In this document: positions 6,225 through 11,099 of the stretch, piece after piece
How the letters are laid out: each line of letters starts with the position of its first letter
Position numbering within the stretch: the stretch's first letter is position 1
Assembly (NCBI GenBank): GCA_025363025.1
Contig: JANYEO010000115.1
Location: forward strand, 1 to 11,099
Reading direction: 5' to 3'
DNA from: Opitutia bacterium
GTDB lineage: Bacteria; Verrucomicrobiota; Verrucomicrobiia; Opitutales; JANYEO01
Length of the DNA: 11,099 nt
The notes under the pieces: model-generated
What the model was told of the DNA's origin: nothing
Databases searched by the model: none
The model's input: only the letters and a program-made list of their open reading frames with translations
Made by a program: the position numbers and the translations under genes

Positions 6225-8462
6225 ATGGATTCTTTGATGAGTTTAACGCAGGTGTCGAAAAGTGTACCCTTATCGTCAGGGGGCATGCCTGCTGGGGGGG
6301 AGACGTTAAATGGGGTCCTAGAGCGGGTTTTATTTTTTAATGAGGATAATCATTACTGTGTGGGGGAATTTCGATTAGATGCGGACGAGGCGGTTATTAC
6401 GTTGTCAGGCGTATTGCCCGGGGTGCAGTGCGGGGAGACTTTAGAGGTGAAGGGCGATTGGACAAACCACCCTCAGTATGGTCGTCAATTTAAAGTGCAG
6501 TCGTTTACGGCGCAATTGCCGGCAAGCGTTTACGGAATTAGGAAATATTTGGCTAGTGGACTTGTGCATGGGGTGGGGAAGGTGTATGCACAAAAGATTG
6601 TAGATGCCTTTGGCGTGGATACTTTTCGCGTTATTAGCGATGAGTCTGGCCGGTTGAGGGATATACCGGGGATTGGGCCTCAGCGGGCCCGGGCCATTAA
6701 AAAAGCCTGGGACGACCAACGGAGTGTGCGGGAAGTGATGACTTTTTTGCAGACGTATGGGATTGGGAATGCACAGTGTTTGAAGCTTGTGAAAGCCTAT
6801 GGAGATAATGCCCGTCAAATGTTAGAGACGGAGCCTTACCGGGTGGCTCGGGAGATCCCCGGTATTGGCTTTAAGACTGCGGATAAAATGGCCCTTAATG
6901 TGGGGTTCTCAAGCGAGCACCCGCCACGCATTGATGCGGGGATTTTATTTGCATTAGAAGACCTTGAGAGCGAAGGCCATACGGGGGCTTGGACTATCCT
7001 CCTTGAGGCCCGGGCGATGGAGCTTTTAGAAGTGCCGCTAGAGCTTATTCGGGACCGTTTTAAGGCTTTGGTTGAGGCAAAAGATTTATTGCCACTTGAG
7101 GGCGGAGAATTTCTCCAACGCCCTTTGCCGGAGAGGGCAGAATCTATTATTGCGAGTTGTTTGGCTCGTTTATCAAAAGCGCCGTCGTCCTTGCCTTCTA
7201 TTTTAGTTGATAAAGCGTTGGAGTGGGCGGCTACTCGGGCTAGCATTACGTATGCGCCTGAACAGTCGGAAGCGCTGAAAACGGCGTTAACCTCTAAAGT
7301 TAGCATTGTAACAGGAGGGCCGGGCACGGGTAAAACAACGCTGCTGAAATCTCTCGTTGAGGTGCTCCGGGCAAAATCGGTTAATATTATTTTGGCTTCT
7401 CCCACGGGTAGAGCGGCTCAGCGTATGGCAGAGACGACGGGGGCTTTTGCGCAAACGCTCCACCGTTTATTGAAATTTGACGTTAATTTGGGCCGATTTA
7501 GCCATGATGAGAAAAACCCAATTCGGGCTGATTATTTAATTGTAGATGAAACGAGTATGCTGGATAGCCGCCTGGCGGCCTCCCTCTTGCGTGCATTGCC
7601 TGATGGTTGCCATTGTTTATTTGTGGGGGATGTGCACCAGTTGCCTTCTGTAGGGTCTGGTAATGTGCTAAAGGATTGGATAGAGTGTGGGCTAATACCG
7701 GTTACGCGATTGCAGCATGTTTTTCGCCAAGGAAGCCGCAGTAGTATTGTGACGGTGGCCCACTCCATTTTACAAGGGGAGAAACAATGCCCTATCCCGG
7801 CTACTACGGTTGATCGTGTGCGCCCGGAAGAAGATTTCCACTTTCTACGTTCACCGGAGCCGGAGCATTGTTTGGACTTGATCCGTTCCCTCGCTACAAC
7901 GCATTTGCCTGAGTGGTATGGGCCGGAGCTAGGCCGAGATGTGCAAGTATTGGCGCCTCTGCACAGGGGTACTGTAGGGACGCTTGCTTTAAATAAAACC
8001 CTGCAGGAAGCCCTTAAGCAGTCTTCCCATAGCTTTCACTCCGCTGGTCAAGTCTTTCGCGTGGGGGATAAAGTTATCCAGACACGGAATAATTATGACT
8101 TAGGTATTTTTAATGGGGATATGGGCCGTATTGTGGATTATAATGGGGAGTCGGGGCTGATCGCAGTTGATTTTGATGGACTGATGGTTGAGTTTGACCG
8201 TACAGATGCAACGGATTTGCAATTAGCTTATACCATAAGCGTTCATAAATCTCAGGGTAGTGAGTTTGCCGTTGTTATTTTGCCTATATTAAAACAGCAA
8301 TTTATTATGCTACAGCGCAATTTGCTTTATACAGCTATTACGCGTGGACGCAAAAAAGTCTTCCTCGTTGGAGACCCTGCCGCCTATGCTATGGCAGTTG
8401 CAAATGCAGAAAGTACGGCTCGGCAAACAGGGCTAAAAGCTAAAATGATTGCTGCCTTTTAA
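6225..8462 (+). CDS. recD2: RecD2-type ATP-dependent DNA helicase
   Basis: A superfamily 1B 5'-3' DNA helicase of the RecD/TraA group found in bacteria independently of RecBC, with roles in DNA repair and recombination. The 745 residues match the family. The N-terminal part contains an OB-like region (about 26-95) and helix-hairpin-helix repeats LRDIPGIGPQRARAI (144-158) and AREIPGIGFKTADKMA (209-223). The motor follows: Walker A GGPGTGKT at 364-371, motif Ia ASPTGRAAQRM, Walker B LIVDETSM with Asp441/Glu442, motif III GDVHQLPSVGSG at 468-479, RLQHVFRQ at 495-502, AYTISVHKSQGSEF at 668-681 and LLYTAITRGRKK. All ATPase motifs are intact. An internal Met at codon 5 is an alternative start; conserved homology begins near residue 26. 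No Shine-Dalgarno is present. The 104 bp upstream hold nothing I can recognise. Confidence 0.96.
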   Translation: MDSLMSLTQVSKSVPLSSGGMPAGGETLNGVLERVLFFNEDNHYCVGEFRLDADEAVITLSGVLPGVQCGETLEVKGDWTNHPQYGRQFKVQSFTAQLPASVYGIRKYLASGLVHGVGKVYAQKIVDAFGVDTFRVISDESGRLRDIPGIGPQRARAIKKAWDDQRSVREVMTFLQTYGIGNAQCLKLVKAYGDNARQMLETEPYRVAREIPGIGFKTADKMALNVGFSSEHPPRIDAGILFALEDLESEGHTGAWTILLEARAMELLEVPLELIRDRFKALVEAKDLLPLEGGEFLQRPLPERAESIIASCLARLSKAPSSLPSILVDKALEWAATRASITYAPEQSEALKTALTSKVSIVTGGPGTGKTTLLKSLVEVLRAKSVNIILASPTGRAAQRMAETTGAFAQTLHRLLKFDVNLGRFSHDEKNPIRADYLIVDETSMLDSRLAASLLRALPDGCHCLFVGDVHQLPSVGSGNVLKDWIECGLIPVTRLQHVFRQGSRSSIVTVAHSILQGEKQCPIPATTVDRVRPEEDFHFLRSPEPEHCLDLIRSLATTHLPEWYGPELGRDVQVLAPLHRGTVGTLALNKTLQEALKQSSHSFHSAGQVFRVGDKVIQTRNNYDLGIFNGDMGRIVDYNGESGLIAVDFDGLMVEFDRTDATDLQLAYTISVHKSQGSEFAVVILPILKQQFIMLQRNLLYTAITRGRKKVFLVGDPAAYAMAVANAESTARQTGLKAKMIAAF

Positions 8463-8490
8463 GCTCTGTTGAGTGAAGAATTGAGTTTTA

Positions 8491-8547
8491 TGGCATTGTT
8501 AACAAAGTAATCGCCTTGAGCCGTTAAACACTTTGTTAACAGTGTCA
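8491..8547. terminator. 18-bp hairpin downstream of recD2, possible bidirectional terminator
   Basis: Arms 8491-8508 and 8530-8547 pair over 18 positions: a perfect 12-bp core TGTTAACAAAGT/ACTTTGTTAACA plus six outer positions, two of which would be G-U pairs in the RNA of the + strand. The loop is 21 bases. It begins 28 bp after the recD2 stop. On the minus strand it lies 4 bp beyond the stop codon of the possible small ORF, a placement typical of a shared terminator. The stem is AT-rich and only a short TATTTTATT follows on the + side, so termination is plausible but unproven. The two GTTAAC palindromes could alternatively be a protein-binding site. Confidence 0.5.
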
Positions 8548-8551
8548 TATT

Positions 8552-8730
8552 TTATTCCTCTATTTCTTCGTTATCGTCGTTTTCTCCATTAAAAAGATCT
8601 AGGGGAATATTGGAGTTGTTTCCGGGTTTTAATAAATCAGAAGGCCGGTAAAGAACAGGGAAGATTGAATTCAGTGTGTATAGATTTTGCTATTTTGCAA
8701 TGGTTTTGCGGTAACTTCATCTTTTCTCAT
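8552..8730 (-). pseudogene. Possible small gene or remnant, frameshifted
   Basis: On the minus strand a frame open from 8689 to a TAA at 8552-8554 encodes 45 residues with protein-like composition, including FPVLYRPSDLLKPGNNS and an acidic tail NGENDDNEEIEE. It has no start codon, being preceded in frame by TAG (8690-8692). Immediately upstream in a neighbouring frame an ATG (8728-8730) opens 19 codons, MRKDEVTAKPLQNSKIYTH, ending at TGA (8671-8673). A single frame change around 8675-8682 would join them into a protein of about 60 residues. I do not recognise the family. It may be a decayed gene, a sequencing error, or chance. Confidence 0.25.
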
Positions 8731-8806
8731 TGAATGATGACCCAGTCTATTTCTTTATTTATGTTAGGTTTTGATTTAGTTTTTTAAATCACATTCGGGA
8801 TTTATT

Positions 8807-8826
8807 CCCCGCTGCTTGCGGCGGGG
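8807..8826. repeat. GC-rich hairpin between recD2 and coaBC
   Basis: CCCCGCTG and CGGCGGGG flank a CTTG loop, giving an 8-bp stem with one T-G pair, in a very AT-rich setting. On the minus strand it lies about 76 bp past the coaBC stop. No T-tract follows on either side, so it does not look like a classic intrinsic terminator; it could be a REP-like palindrome. Confidence 0.45.
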
Positions 8827-8902
8827 AGCTTCATTATGTATGTGGTTCGCTATCAATAATTTATTGGTTTTAAGTGGGTGATGTGTTTCTTGCTGTATTG
8901 AG

Positions 8903-10096
8903 TTAAGCTCCTATTATTGAAGCCTCGATAGCCTTTAAAATAGCGTCTGCTAAGAGGGCTTTGGAGGTTTTAGGAAAGTGAATAGGCGGCTGATTGCGGC
9001 TTATAAAGATTGCTTCATGCAGGACATTTCCAAACCCAATATCTGTGCCCACTTGGTTTGCTATAATGGCATCGAGGCCTTTGGTTGCTAGCTTCTGCTC
9101 TGCGTAGCGTTCTAAATGCTCTGTTTCTGCTGCGAAGCCTATTACGTAGCGGGGGCGATTAGGGTGCTTAGCGATAGTTGCAATAATATCGGGGTTAGTT
9201 TTTAGATTGAGTTGAAAATGAGGGCCCGTTTTTTTGATTTTTTCAGTGGTATAATTTTCCGGTGTGTAATCGGAGACGGCGGCTGCTCCAATAAACAGGT
9301 CTACCCCTATAGAGTGGGTGAGGGCAGCGGTTAACATTTCTGCAGCTGTACTTACGCGAATAGCGGTGACTCCTGTGGGGACGGGTAAATGGGTTGGCCC
9401 TGTAATGAAGGTGACGGTTGCCCCGCGCAAGGCTGCAGCGTGGGCGAGGGCATAGGCCATGTGGCCGGTGCTGTGGTTCGAAATATAGCGGACAGGGTCT
9501 ATAGCTTCGCGAGTGGGGCCACCGGTAATAACGACTTTTTTACCTACCCAATCGCGGTTGAGTGTGTGAGGGGTGATAGCTGCTATCATCTCTGCGGCTT
9601 CTACCATGCGGCCTTCTCCAACGTCTCCACAGGCTTGTTCACCTGCATTAGGGCCTAAGAAGTGGGCGCCCCGGGTTTTTAGAAGGGCTACATTGGCCTG
9701 AGTAGGGGCTGCCTCCCACATGATGCGGTTCATGGCTGGGGCGATCCATAAAGGTGCTTGGCTTGCAAGGCACAAGGTGCTGAGTAAATCGTCGCACAGG
9801 CCGTGGGCTAGTTTGGCTATAAAGTTGGCACTGGCGGGTGCTATGAGGAGGAGGTCTGCCCAGCGAGCAAGCTCTATGTGCGTCATTTTAGAGGCTGCGT
9901 CTAAATGATCTTGGCTGCGGTAGACGGGGGCTTCACTTAATACTTCTAGGCATAGCGGTGTTACAAATTGTTCGGCAGAATGAGTTAAGACAACTCTTAC
10001 GGATGTGCCAGTGGCCCGCCAGGCTCGGATGACTTCGGGTATTTTGTAAGCGGCAATGCTGCCGGTGAGGCCGATTAAAATATTCAAGGGCTTCAT
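8903..10096 (-). CDS. coaBC: Bifunctional phosphopantothenoylcysteine decarboxylase / phosphopantothenate-cysteine ligase
   Basis: This enzyme carries out two consecutive steps of coenzyme A synthesis: CTP-dependent joining of 4'-phosphopantothenate to cysteine (CoaB), then FMN-dependent decarboxylation to 4'-phosphopantetheine (CoaC). The 397 residues are of typical length. The N-terminal CoaC half has ILIGLTGSIAAYK (6-18), the catalytic His73 in THIELARWAD, the substrate motif PAMNRIMW (120-127) and the Cys156 loop ACGDVGEGRM. The CoaB half starts with KKVVITGGPTREAIDPVRYI (186-205) and includes FIGAAAVSDY (268-277) and EKIKK (285-289), carrying the lysine cluster for nucleotide binding. 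The usual SSGKMG segment reads STGHMA (209-214). The ATG gives the standard N-terminus; no Shine-Dalgarno precedes it. It is convergent with recD2 and divergent from uvrB. Confidence 0.97.
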   Translation of the reverse strand: MKPLNILIGLTGSIAAYKIPEVIRAWRATGTSVRVVLTHSAEQFVTPLCLEVLSEAPVYRSQDHLDAASKMTHIELARWADLLLIAPASANFIAKLAHGLCDDLLSTLCLASQAPLWIAPAMNRIMWEAAPTQANVALLKTRGAHFLGPNAGEQACGDVGEGRMVEAAEMIAAITPHTLNRDWVGKKVVITGGPTREAIDPVRYISNHSTGHMAYALAHAAALRGATVTFITGPTHLPVPTGVTAIRVSTAAEMLTAALTHSIGVDLFIGAAAVSDYTPENYTTEKIKKTGPHFQLNLKTNPDIIATIAKHPNRPRYVIGFAAETEHLERYAEQKLATKGLDAIIANQVGTDIGFGNVLHEAIFISRNQPPIHFPKTSKALLADAILKAIEASIIGA

Positions 10097-10328
10097 GGAT
10101 GCGAGCTATGTTGTGTTAAATGTGCTCAATAGAGGTGAGCTTTGAGTGAACGCTTGCTACCATTATCGATAGGGCGCAAAAGCAAATTAAAGATAAGCCT
10201 TTGCAATTGAGGCCTAGTAGATAGTGTTTGTGCATAGTAAAAAAGTGTAGCTGAATGGTAGTGAAATGACGTATTTATAACGGGTACGCAAATTTTGTTT
10301 TTTGCCTCACGCTACGCTGTCTTTTTGT

Positions 10329-11099
10329 ATGAATCCGCCTTTATTTAAGCTCCATTCCGATTATTCCCCTGCGGGGGACCAACCTGCGGCTATTGAGGCG
10401 TTGACGGCTTCAGTTATAGAGGGAAATCGTTATCAATCGCTCCTCGGGGTAACGGGCTCCGGCAAGACGTTTACCATGGCGAATATGATAGCGCGGCTTC
10501 AGCGGCCGGCACTTATACTTTCCCATAATAAGACTTTGGCGGCGCAACTTTATGGGGAGTTTAAGCGTTTTTTCCCAGAAAATGCGGTGGAGTATTTTGT
10601 AAGCTATTACGATTATTACCAGCCAGAGGCTTATTTGCCGCAGACGGATACATATATTGAGAAAGATTCTTCTATTAACGAAGAGATAGACCGTTTGCGG
10701 ATGTCTGCCACCAGCGCATTGGTGAGTAGGCCGGATGTTATTGTCGTGGCCAGTGTGTCGTGTATTTATGGTTTGGGCTCTCCGGAGGATTTTAAAGCGA
10801 TGATGATCCCGCTTAAGGTTGGGGCTGTGTGTTCGCGCAGTGCCCTTTTAGAGCAACTCGTGGAGAATCTTTATGAGCGTAATGACATCAGCTTTACGCG
10901 GTCGAAGTTCCGTGTAAGGGGGGAGGTGGTGGATATTTTCCCTGCTTACCAAGAGACGGCTTTGCGGGTTACTTTGTTTGGGGATGAGATAGAGTCTATT
11001 CGTCCGCTAGATCCTTTAACAGGGGAGCTGGGGTCGAAGCTTGCTTTTTATAACCTTTACCCGGCCAACCCTTATATTACGCCCAAAGCTAAGGTAGAG
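10329..11099 (+). CDS. uvrB: Excinuclease ABC subunit B, N-terminal part (3' end outside window)
   Basis: UvrB is the damage-verifying helicase-like subunit of nucleotide excision repair; it is loaded by UvrA and recruits UvrC. The frame is open from the ATG to the window edge, giving 257 of the roughly 670 residues usual for the family. FKLHSDYSPAGDQPAAIEAL (6-25) is the standard N-terminus. Walker A is GVTGSGKT at 40-47, followed by LILSHNKTLAAQLYGEFK. The beta-hairpin that probes DNA is seen as YYDYYQPEAYLPQTDTYIEK (93-112) with SSINEEIDRLRMSATSAL after it, then ASVSCIYGLGSPEDF (141-155) and RVRGEVVDIFPA. All expected residues of this part are intact. The gene is divergent from coaBC across 232 bp. 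I see no LexA-type box there and no Shine-Dalgarno before the ATG. Confidence 0.97.
   Translation, partial: MNPPLFKLHSDYSPAGDQPAAIEALTASVIEGNRYQSLLGVTGSGKTFTMANMIARLQRPALILSHNKTLAAQLYGEFKRFFPENAVEYFVSYYDYYQPEAYLPQTDTYIEKDSSINEEIDRLRMSATSALVSRPDVIVVASVSCIYGLGSPEDFKAMMIPLKVGAVCSRSALLEQLVENLYERNDISFTRSKFRVRGEVVDIFPAYQETALRVTLFGDEIESIRPLDPLTGELGSKLAFYNLYPANPYITPKAKVE

Larger units (their letters stand above)
8463..8902. other. 440-bp gap between convergent recD2 and coaBC
   Basis: No intact gene of ordinary length is found here. The gap holds a strong hairpin just after recD2 (8491-8547), a stretch on the minus strand that looks like the end of a small protein in two frames (8552-8730), a 7-bp AT-rich inverted repeat (8772-8778 with 8785-8791), and a GC-rich hairpin (8807-8826). 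I see no tRNA, rRNA or riboswitch pattern. The last 75 bp before the coaBC stop codon are AT-rich and featureless. Confidence 0.6.

Noticed and set aside
6836..7405. A 189-codon open frame on the minus strand inside recD2
   Set aside because: It is antisense to the intact RecD2 reading frame with all helicase motifs, and has no recognisable protein family; it is a shadow of the G/T-rich coding strand.
10097..10328. SOS (LexA) box or clear promoter between coaBC and uvrB
   Set aside because: I found no CTGT-N8-ACAG or GAAC-N4-GTTC type palindrome, and -10-like matches (such as TATAAC near 10276) have no paired -35 box. No tRNA-like fold is apparent.

Overview
The window is bacterial chromosome from an organism I cannot place firmly. 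The dense housekeeping genes, moderate G+C and protein style would fit the Verrucomicrobiota/PVC group, but this is an impression, not a demonstrated assignment. None of the eight visible start codons has a convincing Shine-Dalgarno sequence; several are preceded by T-rich stretches. The + strand appears richer in G than C even across minus-strand genes, which suggests it is the replication leading strand.

Layout. 1-760 (+) holds the C-terminal half of the GTPase HflX. It converges, with overlapping stop codons, on an inositol-monophosphatase-family gene (755-1507, -). Divergent from that gene is the cydA-cydB pair (1600-4070, +), encoding the two main subunits of cytochrome bd quinol oxidase. 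Between cydB and the next convergent gene lies about 560 bp packed with related repeats (4069-4629): a long imperfect palindrome starting on the cydB stop codon, two near-full units and one truncated unit. Next come a small tautomerase-family gene resembling 5-carboxymethyl-2-hydroxymuconate isomerase (4641-4988, -) and, divergent from it, an unusual two-domain gene (5056-6120, +). That gene joins a SpoIIAA-like domain to a shortened, degenerate flavin-monooxygenase-like domain. recD2 (6225-8462, +) follows. A 440-bp gap after it holds a strong hairpin, traces of a possibly frameshifted small minus-strand gene, and a GC-rich hairpin. coaBC (8903-10096, -) and the first 257 codons of uvrB (10329 to the window edge, +) are divergent across 232 bp in which I see no confident promoter, RNA or SOS box.

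Functionally the window combines low-oxygen respiration (CydAB), DNA repair and recombination (RecD2, UvrB), coenzyme A synthesis (CoaBC), ribosome rescue (HflX) and a sugar/inositol phosphatase. Apart from cydAB the genes look like single transcription units in alternating directions. The parts that standard housekeeping annotation does not explain are the repeat block, the fusion gene at 5056-6120 and the possible gene remnant at 8552-8730.
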